From Bacteroidales bacterium (lineage in GTDB: Bacteria > Bacteroidota > Bacteroidia > Bacteroidales > P3): a DNA stretch of 38,566 bases. The position numbers were made by a program, and so were the translations under genes. Below are positions 26,632-33,961 of this stretch, in pieces (the stretch's first letter is position 1; the number at the start of each line of letters is the position of its first letter). The stretch lies in NCBI GenBank assembly GCA_016280915.1, contig JAEEHQ010000145.1:1-38566 (forward strand), in the 5' to 3' direction. The notes under the pieces are model-generated. The model saw only the letters and a program-made list of their open reading frames with translations, was not told the origin of the DNA and did no database searches.

Positions 26632-27798
26632 TTAATTATTATTTCTGAACTTGATGTCGCTCAGCAGTCGGCATACCAATATCAGTGCGATAGGCAATAT
26701 AGCCATATTCAAACGCTGGGGGAGAGGCCCTATGGTCATCACCATGGCAGCAAAGAGCATCAGCAGCTGCAGGCAGATTACCCATTTGCTGCTTTTTTGT
26801 TGTGCTATGGCAAAATAGATAAACAGTGGCGAAGCCCAGAGGATGTTGAAGTTTGGCTTGGTGCAGTAATGCTCGGTGAAGAACCAGAGGAAGATGACCA
26901 ACACCGAAACTACGAAGGTAATGCCATACACCACGGCATCCAGCCACCCCATCTTCCAGCTCTTTTTCCATTCCAGCAGGGTGAGCAGCAGCACAACCAC
27001 ATAGACAAGCCAAAACAGCAGGGTGGGGGAGAAGCTTTGGGGTGCAGGCTCCCGAGTTTCAGTAAGCACCACTTGGGCCTTCTCTACCAGTGGCTGGTGT
27101 GTATCGCTCATTTGCATGGTGTCCAGCAGTTGCATCATTTCAATGGGGTGGAACATATACTCGTAGTTGCTGCATCGGATGTCGCAACGTTGCCCAAGCG
27201 CAATGTCCACACCTAACCGCCACCATAGCAGGTTTCCCTCGGTACTCTTGTACACCATGTCGCGGTAGCTCATATTGGTGTCGGCAACCGTTTCGACACC
27301 CAGCTTGCGGTGGTCCAAACAGTTGGCCACCATATCGCGCACACGTGTGGCGCAGTTGTCGCGGAAGAAATCATACCAGTAGTAGCGATAAGCTGGCAGA
27401 TTGTTGTTCTCCAGCAGCACAAAAAGGTTGTTCAACTCTTGATTGCTGATGCGCAGTTTCTGCTCCCAAACGGCACGGCCTTCATATGCGTACTCAAACA
27501 GAAAATTGTCGTATGTGGTGCGGCTCAGGCAGTAATGCAACCTCCCGCAGGCAAAAGACCAATAGAAATGGGGCATGCCAAAGTCGAAGGTACCGTAGTT
27601 GTATACAAGGTCCAACTTCAAGGTGCTGTCGCAAATACGGATGGCGCTGTGGCCGAAAGAGGTGTAGAACTCCTCACCCGGCCCACAGGTCAGCACACTG
27701 GCAAAGGCCGAGTCGGAAAGATGTGCTTCATATTTCTGTGCCCGCATCGTAGGAGCAAGAAACAATAAGGCAATCAGTATCAGGGTTAGTTTCTTCAT
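26632..27798 (-). CDS. lnb: Lipoprotein N-acyltransferase Lnb (DUF4105)
   Basis: A 388-residue membrane protein. After a signal peptide (1 to about 20) comes a periplasmic domain of the former DUF4105 family, with TSFGHSAIRI (H50), NYGTFDFG and RDNCATRVRD (C149). The His/Cys pair suggests a papain/NlpC-like thiol active site. The C-terminal third has about five hydrophobic segments (from residue 255). To my knowledge this architecture was shown in Bacteroides to add the third acyl chain to lipoproteins in place of Lnt; applying that here is by family resemblance. It lies 48 bases downstream of the mechanosensitive channel gene on the same strand and is probably co-transcribed. Confidence 0.85.
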   Translation of the reverse strand: MKKLTLILIALLFLAPTMRAQKYEAHLSDSAFASVLTCGPGEEFYTSFGHSAIRICDSTLKLDLVYNYGTFDFGMPHFYWSFACGRLHYCLSRTTYDNFLFEYAYEGRAVWEQKLRISNQELNNLFVLLENNNLPAYRYYWYDFFRDNCATRVRDMVANCLDHRKLGVETVADTNMSYRDMVYKSTEGNLLWWRLGVDIALGQRCDIRCSNYEYMFHPIEMMQLLDTMQMSDTHQPLVEKAQVVLTETREPAPQSFSPTLLFWLVYVVVLLLTLLEWKKSWKMGWLDAVVYGITFVVSVLVIFLWFFTEHYCTKPNFNILWASPLFIYFAIAQQKSSKWVICLQLLMLFAAMVMTIGPLPQRLNMAILPIALILVCRLLSDIKFRNNN

Positions 27799-27846
27799 TC
27801 CAATAATCGGTTAACCGTAATAAGGATGATATAATAAAGTTTATTG

Positions 27847-28932
27847 TTAATTCTCAGTTCTTTGGGGCATAGATTCTATATCTGGCACATGGGCCATTTC
27901 GGTGCTTGTGGGCATGGGTGCCCGTGGCGATGCAGGATCCAAGTGCACATCCAATTGTGGGAAAGGAATAGAGATGTTGTTGGCGTAGAAGGCTTTGTAA
28001 ATGTTTTCGTTCAGCCGTAGCCACACTGTCCAATAGTCTTCCACCTTAACCCATAGCCATAGGGCGATGTCTACCGAACTGTTTCCCAACTCCTTCACGG
28101 CAATGGTAGGTGCCTTGGGCTCATGCAGAATCAGCGGGTCGTTGTCCACAACTTCTTTCAGCACGGACTTGGCTTTATCCAAGTCGGTGCCATAGGCAAC
28201 GCTGGCCACTGCGTCTAAACGGATGATGGGCTCTTTGGTGTGGTTGATGATGGACTTGTTTGAGAGTTCGCTGTTGGGTACGATGATGCTCCTGCCGTTG
28301 AAGGGCTGAATGGTAGTGTTGAAGATACGTATTTCGCGCACATAGCCTTTGTAATTGCCACTCTCTATGTAGTCGCCAACCTTAAAGGGCTTCATGAGCA
28401 GGATGATGACTCCGCCAGCAAAGTTTTGGAGGGTACCCTGAAGGGCCATGCCGATGGCAAGACCCATGGCACCGAGGAGGGCGATGAAGGAGGTGGCCTT
28501 GATGCCAATGACATCCATGGCCATGATGATGATCATGGCTTTGAGAAGTACGTCGACGAGTGAGCCGAGGAAGGTCTTGAGCGAAGGCTCTGCATTGCGT
28601 TTGTCGAGAGTGCGGACGATTAATTTCCTGAGCATCTTGGCAAGCTTCATGCCTACCCAGAGAATGAGGATGGCGATGAGTAGCTTGGGTATAAAGCTGA
28701 CTGTGAGCTCGGTGAGGGCGTGAAGACCATCTTGGACAATGGTGTTGCGACCCGTCACAACGTCTTTCAGGTCGGTGAGATCCATGCTTTTGAGGCTGTC
28801 TGCCATGGTGCGCGTGATGCTGTCCTGCTTCAGGATGGTTTGTCCAAATTCGTCTTGAAGTATAGGCGGTGCAGCGTTTTGTGTTCCAGCTGCCACCAAA
28901 AGGGTGGGGGTGTTGTCGTCTAATAAAATCAT
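27847..28932 (-). CDS. Small-conductance mechanosensitive channel (MscS family)
   Basis: About 361 residues from the ATG at 28932. The frame extends upstream to 29052, but that part is low-complexity, lies over the promoter of the divergent gene and lacks family similarity. About three transmembrane helices lie at residues 85-185. The pore helix and beta domain follow: GAMGLAIGMALQGTLQNFAGG, KPFKVGDYIE, then NTTIQPFNGRSIIVPNSELSN, all classic MscS. The channel releases solutes on hypo-osmotic shock. The roughly 80-residue N-terminal segment before the first helix is soluble or periplasmic. It is followed by lnb. Confidence 0.93.
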   Translation of the reverse strand: MILLDDNTPTLLVAAGTQNAAPPILQDEFGQTILKQDSITRTMADSLKSMDLTDLKDVVTGRNTIVQDGLHALTELTVSFIPKLLIAILILWVGMKLAKMLRKLIVRTLDKRNAEPSLKTFLGSLVDVLLKAMIIIMAMDVIGIKATSFIALLGAMGLAIGMALQGTLQNFAGGVIILLMKPFKVGDYIESGNYKGYVREIRIFNTTIQPFNGRSIIVPNSELSNKSIINHTKEPIIRLDAVASVAYGTDLDKAKSVLKEVVDNDPLILHEPKAPTIAVKELGNSSVDIALWLWVKVEDYWTVWLRLNENIYKAFYANNISIPFPQLDVHLDPASPRAPMPTSTEMAHVPDIESMPQRTEN

Positions 28933-28975
28933 TTTTTTAATGTTATTGTCAGATAACGTTAGAGGATAGAAAAAA

Positions 28976-29006
28976 TTGTATTGTTGAAGAAAAAACGTAT
29001 CTTTGC
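28976..29006 (+). promoter_or_regulatory. Promoter of the AlkZ-related gene
   Basis: TATCTTTGC (28998-29006) has a TTG (28976-28978) 19 bases upstream, a near-ideal Bacteroidota promoter. The first gene downstream starts at 29172, leaving a leader of about 160 nt. Confidence 0.75.
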
Positions 29007-29171
29007 AGGTTGTAAAGAAAGTGTAGATTTTTGTTATAGATTTCAGTAACATAGAGTTGCCCAGAGGGGTGCCTCACACAGTCTTTTCTATGACTCTGCA
29101 TCGGGGGATTATACCTTTACTGCTGTGGTTCCGGAAAAATGTAAAAGAATAAATAATTAAAAACTAATAAG

Positions 29172-29861
29172 ATGTCTGCCGCACAACTATCTATCAATAA
29201 TATGCAACCAATACGTACCTGCCCGGACCTGATGGATGCTATTCAGCACATCGGGATTATGCCACTGCTTGACAGTGGCATTAAGGGTTTTTCGGCCGAT
29301 GAGTTGGTGGCACCCGAGTGCCGCTATGTGGTAACCGACGAGGGATGGGACTGGCCATTATGGGATTGGAAGGGACCTATCGTGACGGAAGGACATTTTG
29401 CTTACGGCAAGGTATTCAACGGCAAGGCTGGATTTGTTTCGATGGATTGGTGGCCCGACTTGTGTAACTACCGACGAGCCAAATATCCCGAACCAGCTGA
29501 GGATAGCATCGAGGGCGTTATTTTGGAGGTGCTACGTGTGAACGGCAAAATGATAACACGCGATTTGCGCAACGCCTGTGGCTTCACAGGTGCGAAGATG
29601 CGTAGTCGTTTCGACAGCTATGTGACACGGCTGCAGATGGCGTGCCGTGTGGTGACTGAGGATTTTGTCTACCCACACGACAAGCACGGCAAGCAATACG
29701 GCTGGGGTTGGGCATTGCTCAATATGCCCGAGCATCTGTTTGGAAGAGAATCGTGTGAATGTGACCGCACGCCAGAAGAGTCGTTGGCACGGATTATAGA
29801 ACATCTTAGCCGCTTGCTTCCTAATGCCAGCCAGAAGCAGCTGATGAAGATGATAGGATGA
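29172..29861 (+). CDS. AlkZ/YcaQ-related protein
   Basis: A 229-residue cytoplasmic protein without signal or membrane segments. The Trp-rich segment DEGWDWPLWDWKGPIV (about residues 56-71) and the helical part with GKMITRDLRNACGFTGAKMRSRFDSYVTRLQM resemble proteins annotated as AlkZ-related, i.e. distant relatives of the YcaQ/AlkZ DNA glycosylases that excise alkylated or cross-linked bases. The winged-helix-like middle fits. The glycosylase catalytic QxQ motif is not evident, so activity is doubtful. Starts at 29172 or at an internal ATG (29202) are both possible. It has its own promoter and a long untranslated leader. Confidence 0.6.
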   Translation: MSAAQLSINNMQPIRTCPDLMDAIQHIGIMPLLDSGIKGFSADELVAPECRYVVTDEGWDWPLWDWKGPIVTEGHFAYGKVFNGKAGFVSMDWWPDLCNYRRAKYPEPAEDSIEGVILEVLRVNGKMITRDLRNACGFTGAKMRSRFDSYVTRLQMACRVVTEDFVYPHDKHGKQYGWGWALLNMPEHLFGRESCECDRTPEESLARIIEHLSRLLPNASQKQLMKMIG

Positions 29862-30334
29862 GTGAAATTGGACATGTCAACGGAAGGCCAGATCATGCCT
29901 TCCTGGGTGGTAGCTTGTAGTCATGTTAGAGAACAGACTCCTCTGAATTTGGGCTGAACTTGGGCTGAACATGCTCGTTGAGAGATAAAATAGCGAGCAG
30001 TTAGTGAGATGATAGTGAGGAGTAAGTGAGAATGAGGAGATGCTAGGGTTGAGGAGGCAATTCCTCATGTTCTCCTGAAACAGCATGTCTGTTTCTGTAG
30101 GTATAACTGATTTGTTTGTCAAACTGCGACGCGGGTATGCTGTTGTGTCATCTTGTGTCATTAAGTGTTGATGGCTAATCACATGTTCCATATAATAGAT
30201 ATGGTTATAGCCGACTATTCTTGCCAAACCAAACAATCTTGAGATAGTGTAAAAAATGAGCATTCAATTGCTTTACTTCCCCAATCAGTATTGTGAAAAC
30301 TAAGTTTTTTTTATGCTATATGAAAAAAAATCTG
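29862..30334. other. Gene-free region upstream of ncRNA copy A
   Basis: About 470 bp with no credible gene. It contains two perfect copies of TTGGGCTGAAC (29949-29959, 29960-29970), the iteron-like array at 29977-30028, and a pair of TTGTGTCAT boxes around 30145-30162. No promoter consensus before 30335. Confidence 0.55.
29977..30028 (+). repeat. Iteron-like TAGYGAG repeats, copy 2
   Basis: TAGCGAG, TAGTGAG, TAGTGAG and TAAGTGAG follow each other at about 11-bp spacing from about 29991. The 52-bp segment aligns without gaps to 8099-8150 at about 75% identity, 22 kb away. Regular spacing and dispersal suggest protein-binding sites or a small dispersed element. Confidence 0.55.
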
Positions 30335-30343
30335 TATCTTTGC
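30335..30343 (+). promoter_or_regulatory. -7 promoter element of ncRNA copy A
   Basis: TATCTTTGC, a perfect -7 consensus; transcription would start around 30350, just before the structured RNA. The -33 region is T-rich without a clear TTG. Confidence 0.65.
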
Positions 30344-30349
30344 AATCGG

Positions 30350-30566
30350 TTTGAGAGAAATATCTCATGCCGAAAGTTTTTTTAATAGAAGCGTTATGCT
30401 TCCTTGTACTTGAGAACGTCGGAACTTTTCAAGTGGAATTATCAAGGTTGTATAATGGCTTCACGCTTATAGCGTGGGCTGTTATTACATTTGATAATTC
30501 AGGTTTCCGACGACCTTCAAGTACAATGTGAGACATACAGACCCACGCTTCTTTTGTATAATGCTG
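30350..30566 (+). ncRNA. Structured RNA element, copy A (family unrecognised)
   Basis: A roughly 210-nt element that folds into a long interrupted hairpin. Pairings: a 5' hairpin TGAGA/TCTCA; closing stem 30387-30394 with 30545-30552 (8 bp); 30404-30413 with 30517-30526 (10 bp); 30417-30424 with 30505-30512 (8 bp); 30436-30445 with 30491-30500 (10 bp); and an apical stem CACGCT/AGCGTG (30462-30467, 30471-30476). The closing stem is followed by TTTT, as in a terminator. A second copy at 37505-37707 keeps every stem with compensatory changes. It lies just upstream of the FISUMP lipoprotein gene, so it could be an independent small RNA or a leader. General shape recalls 6S RNA, but I cannot confirm that. 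Confidence 0.8.
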
Positions 30567-30603
30567 TTGCGGGTCGGACGGTATAAATGTTATTCATTAG
30601 ACA

Positions 30604-31107
30604 ATGAAAAAACTGTTTTTATTAAGTATTATGTGCCTGATGGCACTATCGATGATTGTATTGCCCGCCTGTACGAGGGAAGAAGGCGAGGTGTCTGGAA
30701 ATTATATCGATTTGGGGTTGACTAGTGGAACAAAGTGGAAAGCAGTCAATGAGAAGAATACAGCAGATGCCGAGTTGGATTTATACACATACGACGAGGC
30801 AATTGCAGCTTTCGGTAACAATTTGCCGAGTTATGACCAGTGGATGGAACTTATCAATGAATGTAGTTGGACATGGACAGGTATGGGGTACAAAGTGGTT
30901 GGATCTAATGGAAAGAGTATCGTGTTGCCCGCCTCGGGCTACCGCGGCCAAGGTGGTGTCTACGACGTGGGGTACCGCGGCTGCTATTGGTCGTCTACGC
31001 CCGAAGGCTCCGCTTACGCGTGGTTCCTCGACTTCATTTCCAACGGAGTGTTCGTGAACGACTACTACCGTGACTACGGTCGGTCCGTCCGGCTTGTCAA
31101 AGATTAA
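30604..31107 (+). CDS. FISUMP-type lipoprotein, possible DGR target protein
   Basis: A 167-residue lipoprotein. The signal peptide ends in the lipobox LPAC (Cys 23). The mature protein has the FISUMP/DUF1566-like C-type-lectin-type fold: GNYIDLGLTSGTKWKAVNE, then YTYDEAIAAFG, LPSYDQWMELINECSWTW, LPASGYRG, CYWSSTP and the terminal YGRSVRLV. The last 45 codons are unusually rich in NNC codons (tac, gac, ttc, aac) and GC-rich compared with the AT-rich first half. That is the pattern expected when a variable region is copied by a diversity-generating retroelement from an AAC-rich template. No reverse transcriptase or template repeat is in this window. It could equally be an ordinary paralogue of this large surface-protein family. 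Confidence 0.8.
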   Translation: MKKLFLLSIMCLMALSMIVLPACTREEGEVSGNYIDLGLTSGTKWKAVNEKNTADAELDLYTYDEAIAAFGNNLPSYDQWMELINECSWTWTGMGYKVVGSNGKSIVLPASGYRGQGGVYDVGYRGCYWSSTPEGSAYAWFLDFISNGVFVNDYYRDYGRSVRLVKD

Positions 31108-31133
31108 TGATTGCGCGCGCAAGAGTGCAATCA
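31108..31133 (+). repeat. Inverted repeat immediately after the FISUMP stop codon
   Basis: TGATTGC (31108-31114) pairs with GCAATCA (31127-31133) around a GC-rich 12-base loop. There is no T-run, so it is a poor terminator. In known diversity-generating retroelements a hairpin just after the variable region helps retrohoming; the position here is suggestive only. Confidence 0.45.
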
Positions 31134-31218
31134 CAGGACATACACAATACTTTGTTATCTCATCATTAACGGATATATGACCTAAACGAAAAGTCATCGC
31201 TGTTAGGAGAATTTGAGA

Positions 31219-31285
31219 AATACGATGTGAAAAACATGTCTAATGAAAAAAAATGCGTATTTTTGCAAAAATTTTCAGTAGGATA
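31219..31285 (+). repeat. Left direct repeat flanking the ATPase gene, with promoter
   Basis: About 67 bp matching 32592-32656 at high identity with small gaps; the shared end ATTTTCAGTAGGATA is perfect. This copy includes a good -7 element TATTTTTGC (31258-31266), placed to transcribe the ATPase gene, and ends at the first base of that gene's start codon. Confidence 0.8.
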
Positions 31286-32541
31286 TGTACGAGGTTTCAA
31301 GGACAGACTATATCGATTGGCTGGATCGTAAGCAAGGTAATGGTTTGATAAAGATTGTCACAGGTGTTCGCCGTTGTGGCAAATCATATCTGCTTTTTAC
31401 ACTTTTTCGCAGACATTTGATAGAGAAAGGTGTGCAGGATGACCACATTGTGGCATTGGCATTGGATGATTATGACAACAGACAGTATCTTGAAGCAGAT
31501 GAGTTGTACAGGTATATTCGTTCCAAGGTGAACGACGGTGGACACTATTTTATTCTGTTGGATGAAATACAACTTGTAAAAGGTTTCGAGGCCGTACTGA
31601 ATGGTTTTCTTCACTGGAAGAATGTGGATGTGTATGTGACGGGGAGCAATTCGCGCTTTTTGTCGTCGGACATTGTTACGGAGTTCAGGGGGCGTGGAGA
31701 TGAGATAAGGGTGTATCCGTTTAGTTTCGCTGAGGTGTATAGTATATATGAAGGGGAGAAGCAACGTGTTTGGCCAGCCTATTGTCGTTATGGCGGGATG
31801 CCTCTTGTATGGTCGACAGAAAGAAATGACGACAGGGAACAGTATTTAAAGAATCTGTTTGAACAGGTTTATTTGGCAGACATCATAGGACGTTATGACC
31901 TGCGTGGGAAGGCGGAAATCGGCGATTTGGTCAACATCCTTGCTTCATCGGTGGGTTCGTTGACAAATCCACTGCGACTGACCAACACATTCAAATCTGA
32001 ATTGGGCAAGGTTATATCGCAAAACACGGTGAATGCATATATCGAGTATCTTGTGGATTCATTTCTTGTGTCACGAGCCAACCGTTATGATGTGAAAGGG
32101 TTGAAATACATTTCGTCACCCTTAAAATATTACTTTACTGACATCGGACTACGCAATGCCCGGATTAATTTCAGGCAACAAGATGAATCTCATATTATGG
32201 AGAACATTATCTACAATGAACTTCTACGCCGAAGGTATAGTGTGGATGTGGGTAGTGTGACAACAAATGCAAAAAACGCTGAAGGGAAAATGGTCCGCAA
32301 AAATCTTGAAGTGGATTTTATCGCCAATAAAGGGGATAAGCGCTATTATATTCAGTCGGCTCTTGAATTATCTACAGAGAAGAAATGGAAACAAGAAGAG
32401 CGGTCTCTGCTTTCCATCTCTGACTCCTTCAAGAAAATAGTAATACAACGTCAGATGGTTGAGCCGTGGTACAACAATCACGGGATTCTGTGTATCAGTG
32501 TGGAAGACTTCCTGTTAAATCAGGATAGTTTAGATTGGTAA
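31285..32541 (+). CDS. AAA_14/DUF4143 family ATPase
   Basis: A 418-residue protein of the AAA_14 plus DUF4143 family, common in many copies in Bacteroidota. Walker A is GVRRCGKS (27-34). Walker B is FILLDEIQ (around 91-98). The sensor segment is VTGSNSRFLSSDIVTEFRGR. The C-terminal DUF4143 half has a winged-helix-like linker (GSLTNPLRLTNTFK) and a restriction-endonuclease-like patch with EVDFIANKGDKRYYIQ, where the ExD and Q-x positions suggest a PD-(D/E)xK relic. Cellular role unknown. It is flanked by diverged direct repeats (31219 and 32592), so the gene with its promoter may have been inserted or duplicated as a unit. Confidence 0.9.
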   Translation: MYEVSRTDYIDWLDRKQGNGLIKIVTGVRRCGKSYLLFTLFRRHLIEKGVQDDHIVALALDDYDNRQYLEADELYRYIRSKVNDGGHYFILLDEIQLVKGFEAVLNGFLHWKNVDVYVTGSNSRFLSSDIVTEFRGRGDEIRVYPFSFAEVYSIYEGEKQRVWPAYCRYGGMPLVWSTERNDDREQYLKNLFEQVYLADIIGRYDLRGKAEIGDLVNILASSVGSLTNPLRLTNTFKSELGKVISQNTVNAYIEYLVDSFLVSRANRYDVKGLKYISSPLKYYFTDIGLRNARINFRQQDESHIMENIIYNELLRRRYSVDVGSVTTNAKNAEGKMVRKNLEVDFIANKGDKRYYIQSALELSTEKKWKQEERSLLSISDSFKKIVIQRQMVEPWYNNHGILCISVEDFLLNQDSLDW

Positions 32542-32591
32542 TAATCTATAAAGAACGCGCAAGAAGCCATCTTAGTTGGCTGTAGTTGGGG

Positions 32592-32656
32592 AATACGATG
32601 CAAGATGTATGTCTATTGAAAAAATGCGTATTATTGCTAAAATTTTCAGTAGGATA
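32592..32656 (+). repeat. Right direct repeat flanking the ATPase gene
   Basis: About 65 bp, the counterpart of 31219-31285. Its promoter-equivalent reads TATTATTGC, one base off the consensus, and no plus-strand gene follows, so it is probably a decayed copy of the promoter region. Confidence 0.75.
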
Positions 32657-32660
32657 ACAG

Positions 32661-32686
32661 AGCCCCATTTGTGAGGATGGGGCTTT
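32661..32686 (+). terminator. Probable terminator after the ATPase gene
   Basis: AGCCCCAT (32661-32668) pairs perfectly with ATGGGGCT (32677-32684) around an 8-base loop, followed by only three T. It sits between convergent genes and may act weakly in both directions. Confidence 0.55.
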
Positions 32687-32707
32687 GGGTTGTGCTTAGT
32701 TGTTGTT

Positions 32708-33328
32708 TTATTGCAGCGGCAGGGCGATGGCAGGCCAGCCGGGGTCTTGAAGGTGGGTGGCGGTGAGATTATGCTCCTGCACGTATTGAGCCACCATGGC
32801 AAGACGGACGGAGTCGCGTATCTCTTGGTTGCTGTTGATGGCGTGGAAGTCCTCGTAGGAGTCGCCAAAGATACGTTTGGCAGAGGGGAGGTTGCGGGAG
32901 CCGTCCTCCACTTGGTCGAAGGCAAAGACCTTGAAGGCATCGCCATCTTTTTCCAAATGGAACATGCCAGGATGGCTACCTCCGGAGACACATTTGAGTG
33001 TGTCGCCCACGATGTTGTAGTTGAAGATCCACCAATCGCCCCATACTTTGATGTCGGTAGCGGTGATAACTTCGGTTGAGTCGGAGGGTTCGCCGGGTTC
33101 TTCAATGTTGATGACGCTGTAGGCGGGGATGCATACTTCGCCGGGGGAGTAGTTCTTGCCGAGAGAGTCGACAAGATAGCTCTCAATAGCGACGAGGTAG
33201 GGGTTCTGTGGCACTTCGAGGGTGACTACATTTTCTATTGTTTCGGCAACTTTCTGTTTGCAGCAGGTCATTCCGGCAATGAGAAGGATGACGGTTGTGA
33301 GGGTAATGTATATCTTTGTGTTTTTCAT
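32708..33328 (-). CDS. Hypothetical lipoprotein
   Basis: About 206 residues from the ATG at 33328, which gives a normal signal peptide with lipobox-like AGMTC followed by CKQ. The frame continues upstream to 33358, but that would overlap the preceding gene and spoil the signal. The mature protein has no motif I recognise. It contains a segment rich in Trp and Tyr (IKVWGDWWIFNYNIVGDTLKCVSGG) and looks like a mixed alpha/beta extracytoplasmic domain. It follows the gene at 33343 by 14 bases, so the two are co-transcribed. Confidence 0.7.
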   Translation of the reverse strand: MKNTKIYITLTTVILLIAGMTCCKQKVAETIENVVTLEVPQNPYLVAIESYLVDSLGKNYSPGEVCIPAYSVINIEEPGEPSDSTEVITATDIKVWGDWWIFNYNIVGDTLKCVSGGSHPGMFHLEKDGDAFKVFAFDQVEDGSRNLPSAKRIFGDSYEDFHAINSNQEIRDSVRLAMVAQYVQEHNLTATHLQDPGWPAIALPLQ

Positions 33329-33342
33329 TATGTTTCTTGTGT

Positions 33343-33897
33343 TTAGTGAATCTGACATGGTTGATAGCTTTCGTTGCCGTCAGCGATTGGTTTCAGGTTG
33401 TTGGAGATGGCGAAAGGCTGAAGGTAGTGGTTACCATCAGGGGTGACGAAGGAGATGTTGTCGTGGTCGGTGTCGTCCTTGTCAACGTACATCATGACGG
33501 TTTGGTTGCTGAAGGGTTGTTTCACACCATTAATTTCCACATCACCGAAGGGGTACCAGCCATATACTTTGTAGCGTTTCTGTTTTTCCTCGTCGGAGTA
33601 GACGAGGAAATTGACCCAGTAGCAGAAGGATATGTAGTCGGTCTCGGGGGTGAATGTCAGGCGGAAACCGCCATCTTCTGCTTCAATTGAGGAAATTTCC
33701 TGCTCGCTGATGTCGGAGAAGTGTTCGTAGGCTTCCTTCAAGGTCTCTTTGTCTATGTCGTAGATTCGGATGATGCGCTCAGCAGGTGACATGGTCAGCT
33801 CTTTAATGGATCCGGAACTGTTGATTTTTCCCCGACGTGCAAAATATAAACACACCGCGGCAATTGCTGCCAGGATTAGTAGATAACTAGTATTCAT
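33343..33897 (-). CDS. Hypothetical membrane-anchored protein
   Basis: A 184-residue protein with one N-terminal membrane anchor (residues 4-19), then a soluble, acidic domain with several aromatic residues (YISFCYWVNFLVYSDEE, KVYGWYPFGDVEING). I do not recognise the family. It starts 14 bases after the DUF1015 terminator hairpin and has no clear promoter of its own, so it may depend on read-through. It pairs with the lipoprotein gene at 32708. Confidence 0.65.
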   Translation of the reverse strand: MNTSYLLILAAIAAVCLYFARRGKINSSGSIKELTMSPAERIIRIYDIDKETLKEAYEHFSDISEQEISSIEAEDGGFRLTFTPETDYISFCYWVNFLVYSDEEKQKRYKVYGWYPFGDVEINGVKQPFSNQTVMMYVDKDDTDHDNISFVTPDGNHYLQPFAISNNLKPIADGNESYQPCQIH

Positions 33898-33911
33898 GTG
33901 ATATTTTGATA

Positions 33912-33950
33912 AGAAAAACGGGTTGTCACAGAGGCTGTGGCAACCCGTTT
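33912..33950 (-). terminator. Rho-independent terminator of the DUF1015 gene
   Basis: AAACGGGTTG (33916-33925) pairs with CAACCCGTTT (33941-33950), and the inner arms continue to a 3-base loop with one wobble. Read on the minus strand it ends in a T-run. It starts 12 bases after the DUF1015 stop. Confidence 0.9.
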
Positions 33951-33961
33951 GGTGTCTACTG

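Noticed and set aside
28933-29052. N-terminal extension of the MscS channel to 29052
   Set aside because: The extra 40 residues cover the divergent promoter region, are low-complexity, and are not part of the channel fold; ATG 28932 is preferred.
30350-30566. Calling the RNA element 6S RNA or a retron
   Set aside because: The long hairpin resembles 6S in shape and the complementary ends recall retrons. However, two copies with the strongest conservation at the apex are not typical of 6S, and no reverse transcriptase is present.
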